The notes below the pieces were generated by a model. That model ran no database searches, was not told the origin of the DNA, and worked only from the letters and a program-made list of their open reading frames with translations. Both the position numbers and the translations under genes were made by a program. 9,400 bases of DNA, taken from assembly GCA_937898535.1 (NCBI GenBank), contig CALDKP010000404.1, positions 1-9,400 on the forward strand. Direction: 5' to 3'. Within the stretch, counting starts at the first letter, position 1. Each line of letters opens with the position of its first letter. This stretch comes from an uncultured Sphingomonadales bacterium. Its GTDB lineage: Bacteria; Pseudomonadota; Alphaproteobacteria; Sphingomonadales; Sphingomonadaceae. This document shows positions 1 through 7,071 of the stretch, piece after piece.

Positions 1-674
1 CCACCGAAGTTATAAATCAAGCTGCCCATGATGCTGTGCGAACGGAAACGTGTGTCAACCGCACGGCCCAAACGATCTACAGTATTGACATTGTCAGCAT
101 TGAAGAAGCGATACTTCAGGCCAACATCCCAGTTGTCGCTGATCGGCGCACGAACGCCAGCCAGAACCTGCCATGCAAAACCTGTATCCGAATCGTCGAG
201 CCACGAAGGCGCGCCCAATACGGTCTGAAGATCAACACGAGCAACACCGACGCCACCGCCGACGAAGCCTTGGATGCCGTCGTCATCGCCAAAGTCCAGA
301 AGACCATTGACCATGAAGCTCAATGCGCTCGCATCGCCAGCAACAACATATGAACCGCTACGTGCGAGTGCAGTGCCTGCTCCTGCAGTAATCTGTGGAG
401 TTTGGCTGTTGAAACCAGTTACGTCAGCCTGACGGTACGAAACTTCTGATTCAAGACGGAAACCGCCGAAATCATAGCCGACTACGCCGCCGAAATCATA
501 ACCCTTGTCTGTGTCAACCGATGCAGCATTGTCCAATGTGCCGATATTCAAACCCAGATCTTCTACTATCATGGCACCGCCATCGACTCCAACATACCAC
601 TGGTCGTCGCGGGCCAAAGCCGGTGATGCCAGAGCAGTAGAAGCGAGCACCAAACCTATGGCTAACTTACGCAT
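1..674 (-). CDS. OmpA-type outer membrane beta-barrel protein (3' end outside window)
   Basis: Translation from the ATG at 674 gives 224 residues with no stop before the edge, so the protein is partial at its C-terminus. Residues 1-21 form a clear Sec signal peptide: Met-Arg-Lys, a hydrophobic core, then cleavage after Ala-Leu-Ala, leaving mature Arg-Asp-Asp-Gln-Trp-Tyr. The rest alternates short amphipathic strands with polar loops (for example YDFGGVVGYDFGGFRLESEV and GFVGGGVGVARVDL) and reaches LIYNFGG, typical of the last strand of an eight-stranded OmpA-like barrel. A peptidoglycan-binding OmpA C-terminal domain may follow outside the window; this is not visible. An AGGGGA ribosome binding site lies 6 bases before the ATG. 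Codons ending in T (GGT, GTT, GCT, CGT) are frequent, unlike the tail genes, which fits a highly expressed host gene. It is likely an outer-membrane structural or porin-like protein, transcribed separately from the phage-like operon. Confidence 0.88.
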   Translation of the reverse strand, partial: MRKLAIGLVLASTALASPALARDDQWYVGVDGGAMIVEDLGLNIGTLDNAASVDTDKGYDFGGVVGYDFGGFRLESEVSYRQADVTGFNSQTPQITAGAGTALARSGSYVVAGDASALSFMVNGLLDFGDDDGIQGFVGGGVGVARVDLQTVLGAPSWLDDSDTGFAWQVLAGVRAPISDNWDVGLKYRFFNADNVNTVDRLGRAVDTRFRSHSIMGSLIYNFG

Positions 675-680
675 CAACTT

Positions 681-686
681 TCCCCT
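681..686 (-). promoter_or_regulatory. Shine-Dalgarno of the OmpA-like gene
   Basis: The minus strand reads AGGGGA, six bases before the ATG at 674. It supports this start, which is also the one that gives a complete signal peptide. Confidence 0.6.
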
Positions 687-719
687 TTTCTATCTTAGGA
701 ACGGAAATTCTAGAACATA

Positions 720-748
720 AGTCTATCGATTCTGTTCCATCGATGCAA
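720..748 (-). promoter_or_regulatory. Candidate sigma-70-type promoter for the OmpA-like gene
   Basis: On the minus strand TTGCAT (743-748) is separated by exactly 17 bases from TAGACT (720-725), about 45 bases upstream of the start codon. The -35 box matches the consensus at 4 of 6 positions and so does the -10 box. Two ATCGAT palindromes (725-730 and 739-744) lie within and next to the spacer. This is a pattern match only; no start site can be seen. Confidence 0.35.
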
Positions 749-772
749 GTCGCTATGTCCATATACTGTTGC

Positions 773-799
773 TAAAATGTCGCCATTATTCACATTTTA
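773..799. repeat. 8-bp perfect inverted repeat, candidate operator
   Basis: TAAAATGT (773-780) and ACATTTTA (792-799) are exact inverted repeats separated by 11 bases. They sit in the 160-bp gap between the DUF2793 gene (ending at 835) and the OmpA-like gene, about 25 bases upstream of its candidate -35 box. The arms are AT-rich and no additional U-tract follows, so a DNA-binding site is a better reading than an intrinsic terminator. The half-sites do not match the TGTGA/TCACA arrangement of CRP/FNR sites. The rest of the gap shows nothing else clear beyond the promoter, apart from a weak 4-bp hairpin just after the stop codon (822-834). Confidence 0.35.
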
Positions 800-834
800 T
801 CCGAATACTGGCGGTGTTTTCGCGATGCAGTCGC

Positions 835-1284
835 TCAAGATGTCAATATACCTATCAACCTGAAATACTGTAACATCGCACCCAATGTAGCCCGCGCTTC
901 GGTGTCGACGACTGCCCCACCAGAGGGGTTTGTGATAATTGGGCCACTTCGCCAAACGCCGTCAGTGTAAATGCTATCTCGACCATTGGACCTGTCCCAA
1001 AGCCGCATGCCGTCATGTGCAACCAGATAGCGCCAGTCACCACCTATCCATATCGCAATTTGGTCAGACTTATTGGCCCATAAACCGGTCGCCCCTGAAC
1101 CCACCAACCAGCATTTGCCAATATCGCTGTCGGTCAAGGCAGGTGCCGTCAATGCAACGCCCTCGACGGCTGTATGAAGCAAGGCATCGATGAGCACGAG
1201 TGCCTCATTATGCGTAATTTCTTTTTGCGCCTGCGTCACGGCAAGCAGCGGCAAGTTATGACGGCCTGTTTCAAGAACTGGCAT
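835..1284 (-). CDS. DUF2793 domain protein, last gene of the GTA-like tail operon
   Basis: This 149-residue protein has the hallmark DUF2793 opening: a short lead, then LPLLAVTQAQKEITHNEAL (about residues 11-29), followed by a segment with Gly-Lys-Cys-Trp and GSGATGLWANK, and a Gly-Gly-Asp-Trp-Arg-Tyr stretch. DUF2793 proteins often stand at the end of GTA or prophage tail modules in alphaproteobacteria; the family's exact role is not established. By position, after the host-specificity gene, it may be a tail-tip accessory or surface-contact protein (inference). The C-terminal 50 residues (from about SNGRDSIY) look like a separate small tail. The ATG at 1284 is set by a perfect AGGAGG four bases upstream. 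There is a 32-bp gap from the preceding gene, so it has independent translation initiation. The family call is firm, the function is not. Confidence 0.85.
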   Translation of the reverse strand: MPVLETGRHNLPLLAVTQAQKEITHNEALVLIDALLHTAVEGVALTAPALTDSDIGKCWLVGSGATGLWANKSDQIAIWIGGDWRYLVAHDGMRLWDRSNGRDSIYTDGVWRSGPIITNPSGGAVVDTEARATLGAMLQYFRLIGILTS

Positions 1285-1288
1285 ATGT

Positions 1289-1294
1289 CCTCCT
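1289..1294 (-). promoter_or_regulatory. Consensus Shine-Dalgarno of the DUF2793 gene
   Basis: The minus strand reads AGGAGG with a four-base spacer (ACAT) before the ATG. It fixes the start of the DUF2793 gene. It is one of only two full AGGAGG sites noted at gene starts in the window, against weak signals at most overlapping junctions. Confidence 0.7.
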
Positions 1295-1316
1295 GATAAC
1301 GAGAAAGCTGTGAAAT

Positions 1317-3497
1317 TTATGCGAGGGCGAACAAGAGCGGCATGGATTGTGTAAATCGACCGATCTGCTGGACACTGAAACGGACTTCAACGTCTGACGG
1401 TATTCCGAGGTCGGCGTAATCGTCGGCCGAAATATGCAACGCGCTTTCCAACACCGTCCAATCACCAACGATGTTGTCGTCAGCGAAGATCAAGACATGA
1501 TACGCTTCGCGATCTTCAACCATCAGCTGGTCGACGCCATCAACCCATCCCAAATCAAGGCGGGACCGTCGCACCCAATTGAGGTGAATATCTCCATTCG
1601 TCTGGCGTCGCGCCCAGCCATGAACAGGCGTCAAAGGCGTTATCGCCCGTCCATTGGCGACTGCCGTCCCGGCAACTGGATTGAGGTCGCCAAGACCTTG
1701 CGCCTCAACAGTTACCGTCTGGCCAATGTGATAGGCTGTTGCCGCAATGATGCGCGCAGAGGCAGCATCCATCCAAACGATCGGGGAACCAGCAGCATGC
1801 ACAGGTGCGGACAATTGATCCGAAAAACAGGCGCGCGCAAAACGAGAGAAACGATATTGGTTGGCGCCCAACGCAGCAACCCGGCCAACGCGGATAAATT
1901 CACCGTCTACATGAAAAACCGGAGCGTCCGATGCCAGAGGGTGCGTGTCTCGATTGGCAAGCAGCATCGATCCATTGAGTAATTCGATCTCGAGCGATGA
2001 CATCTCATCAATCAATGATGCGCTATGAGATCCAAGCGCGTTTTGCGTTGTCCCGATCACCGCCTGTGGCGCAGTTCCGCCAATATCGGTGAGCTGGCCC
2101 TCATTTTGGATTGAGAGAGCGGCACGCTTCCATCCAGCCTCGGTTCCCCCGGCAAATATCGCCAAAATAGCTTGGTTTGCATAGCGTTCGGCAATCAGCG
2201 GGCAGTCGATAATTGCAATTCGGGTCTCCCCAATTGATTGATCTACGGACGGAATGTGGCGGCCCGGGGCAGCTATCATCTGATGGAGCGATACCGGCCT
2301 AGCTACTATTCGCGCCTTAATTTGTGCAGTACCAATTCCATGTTCGATTTCGTCTATCTGCCATTTTTTCCCATCGGCGGAGAGGAAGCAATCGCCGGGC
2401 TGTCGCAATATGGCAGAGGTTACGACCGTTGCGGTGAGCGTGCTCCGTGCGCACCGGCCACTGCCCGCTTTCAACTCGACCAAGCGCTTGGCCGATGACG
2501 CGCTGAGGACGGCAGGCAACTCCAATCGTGCCTCGCCACGCCCGCCAGATTTGCTATTGCTGTGTTGAACGCCCGCCTGATAATCACGATCCGGATCATA
2601 ATAACGCAGCCAGACATTACCGGGAATTTCCCCGGCGGGTGCTATCCGGTGGCTTGGCGGATCGAGCTTGCGCCTATCTTCTTCAATCGCGATGACAATT
2701 TGGTTTGGTTGGTCAGAGGTCGCACCAACGTCGCGGACGACAAGGTTGCCGTCGCGCGTGATAAGTTCGACCGGAAAGGCGTCCAATATCGGCGCAATCG
2801 CCTCTCTCATATTCGCCCCGCCGGCGGCAAAACCAACGATGGCGTGGGTGCTTTCCGCCAATAGTTCGCTATCCGACAGCGACTGAAACAATGCTGGCAA
2901 CGACAATGGCCCTTCGCGCTCGACAACCTCAAAGGTGAAAGATGGAATGCGGTTGCCAAAATCCGCCAACTGCAAATCTTCAAACACGACATAAGCCACG
3001 TCGCGATGTGCGGGGCATTGACCGACAGCTTCAGCAGATGCCAGCAACGGGTCCGGCTGCTGATCGCTATGTCCTGAATAGAAACGCAATTGGGTGTCTA
3101 TTTTTAATGCGCCGTCAGACCCGCGGACCAAATTGCCATCCGCCCATATTCTGCCCAATCGCGCCACCGGCCGGCTCGACAGCGCGACCGCTAGGCTGAC
3201 CCGATAGCTGTAATTGACCGTCGAAGCGCGCCCCTTACCTCCGCCGCTTTTTACGCGCTCTTCGATCAGGTCGGTCGCCCAAATCACCGTTCCTGCAACA
3301 CGCATCGCTCCAAATATACCGGAGATTTGTGTGCCGTAGCTTGACGTTTGGACCGCCAACTCCTTCAGCCGACTTCCTTCACGCGCGGCAGGCGCAAACA
3401 ATGCGCTGTCGATATATTGTCCTAGCGCCGCGCCAATCGCGCCGCCGATTGGTCCGCCAAAGGCAGAACCAACAGCCGTTAAAACAAGCGTTGCCAT
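1317..3497 (-). CDS. GTA host-specificity / tail-tip 'megatron' protein (RcGTA g15 equivalent), compact form
   Basis: This 726-residue protein corresponds to RcGTA g15, the large baseplate protein thought to contact the host and guide DNA entry. Residues 10-26 form a glycine zipper with Gly at every fourth position. Residues 60-195 carry family-typical stretches: GAMRVAGTVIWAT, an SGGGKG loop, NYSYRVSLAVAL, GRIWADGN and VVFEDLQLADFGNRIPSFTFEV. Residues 200-400 fit the phage-tail_3 domain (tail hub-like beta structure). Residues about 620-726 look like a beta-sandwich of fibronectin type (PVHGWARRQTNGDIHLNWVRR). RcGTA g15 is about 1300 residues and carries a GTA TIM-barrel domain after the 'GNRIP' region. 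Here the protein passes straight from that point into the phage-tail_3 part, so the barrel is absent. The ATG lies one base after the peptidase stop, with GGAG about nine bases upstream. The frame is intact, so this is an architectural variant, not a deletion remnant. Confidence 0.88.
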   Translation of the reverse strand: MATLVLTAVGSAFGGPIGGAIGAALGQYIDSALFAPAAREGSRLKELAVQTSSYGTQISGIFGAMRVAGTVIWATDLIEERVKSGGGKGRASTVNYSYRVSLAVALSSRPVARLGRIWADGNLVRGSDGALKIDTQLRFYSGHSDQQPDPLLASAEAVGQCPAHRDVAYVVFEDLQLADFGNRIPSFTFEVVEREGPLSLPALFQSLSDSELLAESTHAIVGFAAGGANMREAIAPILDAFPVELITRDGNLVVRDVGATSDQPNQIVIAIEEDRRKLDPPSHRIAPAGEIPGNVWLRYYDPDRDYQAGVQHSNSKSGGRGEARLELPAVLSASSAKRLVELKAGSGRCARSTLTATVVTSAILRQPGDCFLSADGKKWQIDEIEHGIGTAQIKARIVARPVSLHQMIAAPGRHIPSVDQSIGETRIAIIDCPLIAERYANQAILAIFAGGTEAGWKRAALSIQNEGQLTDIGGTAPQAVIGTTQNALGSHSASLIDEMSSLEIELLNGSMLLANRDTHPLASDAPVFHVDGEFIRVGRVAALGANQYRFSRFARACFSDQLSAPVHAAGSPIVWMDAASARIIAATAYHIGQTVTVEAQGLGDLNPVAGTAVANGRAITPLTPVHGWARRQTNGDIHLNWVRRSRLDLGWVDGVDQLMVEDREAYHVLIFADDNIVGDWTVLESALHISADDYADLGIPSDVEVRFSVQQIGRFTQSMPLLFALA

Positions 3498-3498
3498 G

Positions 3499-3933
3499 TC
3501 AGTCTCCGATAAGGCGCCATTGCGCGATTGTTGGCCACGGCAGCGGCAAGGGCGTTGCGACCACGCGGCCTAAGCCCAAATGTGCATGGACCGCGCCCTT
3601 GGGTGTGACGACGGCGAAGTGAATTTGCCGGACGCCCGGTTCGAGCAAGAGAATGTCTCCCGCAACCATCGACGCGTCCAAAACCCGCGAGAATTGCCGT
3701 TCATGAAAATATGCGCAGGCGCGCTCGATATGTTGACCGCGCAGCCGATAGTCGGTGGGCACAGCCGCGTCTTTGTCCACAGCAGAAAGGCACAGTCCGG
3801 CCAAACCCACACAATCGAGCCCTGCGCCTGCCGAACGCCCATGCAGCAAAAACGGAACGCCAATTAAATCAAGCGCCGTTTGCGCAACCTTGGCTTGCGG
3901 CCCCGTGACGGCCGGCGCAATCCTAATTTGCAC
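3499..3933 (-). CDS. NlpC/P60-family cell-wall peptidase of the tail (RcGTA g14 equivalent)
   Basis: This 144-residue protein matches the NlpC/P60 cysteine peptidase encoded between the hub and megatron genes in GTAs. That enzyme is thought to cut peptidoglycan cross-links so that DNA can pass the periplasm. Visible active-site elements are Cys41 in GLDCVGLAG, His105 in QIHFAVVT, and His116 or His118 in AVHAHLGLGRV as the third residue. GDILLLEPG (about residues 92-100) is the typical strand before the catalytic His. The start is a GTG at 3933, overlapping the hub gene by 11 bases, with a poor Shine-Dalgarno, so translation is probably coupled to the hub gene. It places about 20 residues before DLIGVPF, normal for the family; no ATG gives a better start. 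All candidate catalytic residues are present, so it is likely active. Confidence 0.88.
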   Translation of the reverse strand: MQIRIAPAVTGPQAKVAQTALDLIGVPFLLHGRSAGAGLDCVGLAGLCLSAVDKDAAVPTDYRLRGQHIERACAYFHERQFSRVLDASMVAGDILLLEPGVRQIHFAVVTPKGAVHAHLGLGRVVATPLPLPWPTIAQWRLIGD

Positions 3934-4744
3934 CGGGATATCGCGTCAGCAAATCATTGCCCGGCAGATAGGGCTCTCCACGGAAATTGATGCCGTTGCC
4001 AAACCGCGTTGCGCAGGTCGTCATTAGCTTGTCGCAACCTTCGATCACCTGTATCATGTCACCCGCATGAACCGGCGCTTGTGGCATCGTCTGCAGTTCT
4101 ATCGCCCCCGTGCCATTGTTGACGATGCTGAATTCCAGCCCCGCATTTGGACCCGTCAGCCAACGCACGCTTCCATATGCAAATTGGCCAAGGGCAAATG
4201 GCCCACCGCCATTCACCGAAATCACATCGCCTTGGACATGCGATATGGTCGCCAAATGCCGAAAGCGTTCGCGGTTTAGCCCGCAGGCTGCATCGCAAAA
4301 TTGCGCGCGGCACGACGGCGCGGTTTGGGGCGCCACGGCTTTATCAAGACGCGATTGGATGCCCAATAGTTCAGCGGCAAATGCATCATCCGCAAAGGAA
4401 ACCGCACCCAGTTCGCCAAAAGCCAACACGCGCTTTCCACGTGCGGGCGCTGACCAGTCAAAAAGGAATATCTCCAAATATGCGCCGTCCCATCGGCCGG
4501 CCATCAAATCATCGGGCCGGATCAAGTCCGACGTCAGTGCGCCGGAGACATCCAATCCGTCATTCTCCAACCCGACGCTTTGCACGACCGTCGTGGGCTG
4601 CATCCCGGGGCTGGATTTCAGCGAAATGCCGTCATGCAGCACATCGGCATCGTGCGAGGTAAAGCCCAAGGTCACGCCATCGGTCCGTTCCAACCGCCAG
4701 CCATAGGCGACCGTGATAAGCGGCCCATCCATCCAGGCGTCCAT
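3923..4744 (-). CDS. Tail hub protein, DUF2163 / phage BR0599 family (RcGTA g13 equivalent)
   Basis: This 273-residue protein fits the DUF2163 N-terminal domain (about residues 8-165: LITVAYGWRLERTDGVTLGFTSHDADV, then repeated beta strands) followed by the BR0599 C-terminal domain (about 185-270, ending with ATRFGNGINFRGEPYLPG). In RcGTA this protein forms the baseplate hub between the distal tail ring and the megatron. Five cysteines cluster: Cys145, Cys150, Cys154, Cys237 and Cys244. Four of them (145, 154, 237, 244) sit where the family has conserved cysteines, a set comparable with the iron-sulfur ligands of lambda tail-tip protein gpL; metal binding here is inferred. The start at 4744 overlaps the preceding stop by one base (TGATG). 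A second in-frame ATG at codon 5 is possible but has no better ribosome site. Confidence 0.88.
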   Translation of the reverse strand: MDAWMDGPLITVAYGWRLERTDGVTLGFTSHDADVLHDGISLKSSPGMQPTTVVQSVGLENDGLDVSGALTSDLIRPDDLMAGRWDGAYLEIFLFDWSAPARGKRVLAFGELGAVSFADDAFAAELLGIQSRLDKAVAPQTAPSCRAQFCDAACGLNRERFRHLATISHVQGDVISVNGGGPFALGQFAYGSVRWLTGPNAGLEFSIVNNGTGAIELQTMPQAPVHAGDMIQVIEGCDKLMTTCATRFGNGINFRGEPYLPGNDLLTRYPGAN

Positions 4745-7068
4745 CAGCTGGCTTCCCGAATTTCAACCAATGCTATCGTCGGCATATCGCCTGCACCAAA
4801 GGTTGCCCGCGCAAAATCCAGCCGATCGGTTGCAAAGCGCACAGGCACATCAAAACGGAAGCCCGCAGTGACAATGGCACCCATATCAGGCGCAGTTTGA
4901 AATTCGATTATTCCGCCAGCATTCAGCGACCAGCCTGTTGCCGCCACGTTATTCACAGCAACCGTCACAGAATTCGGTACGGGCCGGGTGATGCGCCTTA
5001 TTTGACCGTTGGCGCCATAGGTTTTGATGAGCGGAAATGCTGTGCGCACGGCGTCACCCGTCCCCAAGATTTGATCCAGCTTGTCGGGCGCTCCGGTCAT
5101 CACATGCGAACTGTTGTCGAACGGATCGGTAAAGCGAAATCCGACCGCTGGCCCATGCCGCGCCCGAAAGAACGCAAGCAAGATGCCAAGATCATTTTCG
5201 GAGCGAACACCCGGGCTAACATCATAACTTAACCGCGCATTTTCCCAGCTGCTGTTGCGGCGTTCATGCCCCGAAAGGGTGGTGACAATATTGGTCGAGA
5301 ACTCAGCCGTCACTTCCGCCTCGCGGCCAATGTCCAGCGGGAAAAGCACGTCATCAAATTCCTGCACAGCCGCATCCTCCGTTCCAATTTCGAAATAGGT
5401 AAATCCGTCACGGGCAACCTGTGGCAGCGCCCAGATAAAGGTTTCCGCTGTGCCCCGTGCCCTGCTCGCGCGCGCTGCGATCTCAATGTCCCTCCACTGT
5501 GCCTTGTCTTCAGGACGCAGAACGAAGCCGCTAAAATAATGCTGCGCGTCAACGGGGTAGCCAAGGCGCTCAGCCATCAACGGAACCGCCCGCCGCGTGG
5601 CGCCATGGGTGCCCGATGTGACCCAGTCATAATCTTCCAGCTGAAGCACATCGAACGCAGGGGCGGACCATCCCAGCGGAACATTGGCGCGCATGGCTTC
5701 GGAGGCGGATGGATCAAGAACCGTTGGCAGATACACCAACAATAATGTCTCTATGCCAGCCGATCCTGCCTCATCCGTGGCAGCAGCGCAGATGGACGCA
5801 GTGGACGCCGCGAGTATCGCACCTGCCCGGTCCAGCATGGCCTTTTGCGCCGGCGACTTTGGACCCTTTATGTCCGATATGCTGACCGACAATGTGCCGA
5901 ATGCGGCAGTCGCAGCCGCATCATACAGGCAGATGCGGCCGTCGGGCATGATCCACCACCATGGCTCGCCAATCTGAAACTTCACCGGCAGTCCGGCTTC
6001 TTTCAAGATGAAAACAAATGCCCGCGCGACCGCCTTTAGATAGTTCATGGCCCCAATATGCGCAGGCGACAGTAAAGTAGATGGCGGGACCCATCCGGTT
6101 AGTGCGCGGTCACCATTTTCGGCCCGTTGTTTCCAATCATTCCAGCAATGCGCATCGAACAATTCATAACTGAGCGAGAAAATCAGATCGAAGCCCATCA
6201 ACTTTGCCTGCGCCGCAAAATTTCGGTGCCACGACCGGCAGGGGGCGTTGAGCGCACCGCCCGACAAGCTTACATAATGGCCATTACCCAATGGCTCGAG
6301 CCGGAAATAATGGCTCATCCCGACATAATGATTGATCGTTTGCCGGTAGCCAAGGGCATGGATCTGCCGAACCAACCGTGCAGGGGTCTGGTTATAGGCA
6401 TCGTCATATCCCGTCGCCATTTTCAGGTCATGCTCGGGCATCATGACATCGCCGGTGTCCAGCATGACGCCCGCACCATCGCATCTGATCTGGGTCAATT
6501 CCACCCACGCTTCAACAGGCGCAGGCAAATTGCCCGGCAAGCCGGTATATCCCGGCGGGATCAGCGATATGAAAATCTGGTCAATGTCGCCCGCAAAGAC
6601 TGGGTCTGCCTCTTGCGGCAAAAGAAACCCGCCCTGAAGGTTGCTGAAGTCGAGCACGATTTCGGCATCTTCCGGCGAGCCGACGGCGTAATTCCAAAGA
6701 CGGATATACCAGCTTTTGGCCACACCCGTCGCATCGCGACCGTTGATGGTGAGCGTTGGGCCGTTGACGGCATCAAGCGGGATGATACCCGCCGACCGCC
6801 ACCGGAACGTCATCGTCAACCGGCGGTAATCGCGGTTGGTTTCATAGGCCAATAAGGGGTGATCCCATTGGTCGGCGCTGTCCCAGATCAAGCCCGCCAG
6901 ATCATCGCTGCGATAAAATATGGCGTCCGCACGCAGGGATTCAGGGCCAGTCGTCACCACGGATGCCATCATCGGGCGCGGGAAATTGACCGTCCAGAAA
7001 CGCGGATCAAAGCGCATGACGGGCACAGATTTCTGCTGCCGTCTTTGGTCACAAAGCCAATATGCCAT
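4744..7068 (-). CDS. Enlarged distal tail protein: N-terminal domain and TIM-barrel-like region fused to DUF2460 (RcGTA g12 equivalent)
   Basis: The C-terminal 200 residues (about 575-774; FSTNIVTTLSGHERRNSSWENARLSYDVS, then FFRARHGPAVGFRFTDPFD) are a clear DUF2460 domain, the distal tail protein that closes the tube onto the baseplate in RcGTA, where the whole protein is only about 200 residues. Ahead of it lie about 570 extra residues. Residues 18-200 look like a beta-rich domain (RFDPRFWTVNFPRPMMASVV, LAGLIWDSADQWDHPLLAYET, RLTMTFRWRS). Residues 215-560 look like a TIM barrel of glycoside-hydrolase type, with strands LIFSLSYELF, KFQIGEPWWW, LLLVYLP, AFDVLQLEDYDW and FIWALPQV. Glu302, Glu368 and Glu478 lie at strand ends, as catalytic acids do in such enzymes; activity is not shown. 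This matches what I recall of 'non-contractile tail sheath' N-terminal and TIM-barrel domains. The ATG is three bases after the tape measure stop and gives the family-like MAYWL start. Confidence 0.85.
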   Translation of the reverse strand: MAYWLCDQRRQQKSVPVMRFDPRFWTVNFPRPMMASVVTTGPESLRADAIFYRSDDLAGLIWDSADQWDHPLLAYETNRDYRRLTMTFRWRSAGIIPLDAVNGPTLTINGRDATGVAKSWYIRLWNYAVGSPEDAEIVLDFSNLQGGFLLPQEADPVFAGDIDQIFISLIPPGYTGLPGNLPAPVEAWVELTQIRCDGAGVMLDTGDVMMPEHDLKMATGYDDAYNQTPARLVRQIHALGYRQTINHYVGMSHYFRLEPLGNGHYVSLSGGALNAPCRSWHRNFAAQAKLMGFDLIFSLSYELFDAHCWNDWKQRAENGDRALTGWVPPSTLLSPAHIGAMNYLKAVARAFVFILKEAGLPVKFQIGEPWWWIMPDGRICLYDAAATAAFGTLSVSISDIKGPKSPAQKAMLDRAGAILAASTASICAAATDEAGSAGIETLLLVYLPTVLDPSASEAMRANVPLGWSAPAFDVLQLEDYDWVTSGTHGATRRAVPLMAERLGYPVDAQHYFSGFVLRPEDKAQWRDIEIAARASRARGTAETFIWALPQVARDGFTYFEIGTEDAAVQEFDDVLFPLDIGREAEVTAEFSTNIVTTLSGHERRNSSWENARLSYDVSPGVRSENDLGILLAFFRARHGPAVGFRFTDPFDNSSHVMTGAPDKLDQILGTGDAVRTAFPLIKTYGANGQIRRITRPVPNSVTVAVNNVAATGWSLNAGGIIEFQTAPDMGAIVTAGFRFDVPVRFATDRLDFARATFGAGDMPTIALVEIREAS

Positions 7069-7071
7069 GGT

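Noticed and set aside
28..353. Small plus-strand frames and a 63-codon minus frame in the left end
   Set aside because: They are shadows of the signal-peptide-bearing OmpA-like frame, which is open across the whole stretch.
773..799. Intrinsic terminator of the tail operon
   Set aside because: The stem is AT-rich with an 11-base loop and no further U-run; stability would be too low. Kept as a possible operator instead.
1434..1982. Plus-strand open frame of 182 codons
   Set aside because: Antisense to the megatron gene, with no recognisable motif and no operon partners on that strand.
4110..4706. Plus-strand open frames of 198 and 171 codons
   Set aside because: They mirror the hub gene on the other strand; Ser/Pro/Arg-rich translation, no family features.
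6127..6855. Plus-strand open frame of 242 codons
   Set aside because: It is antisense to the enlarged distal tail gene, its translation is rich in Arg, His and Pro with no recognisable domain, and it has no coding context.
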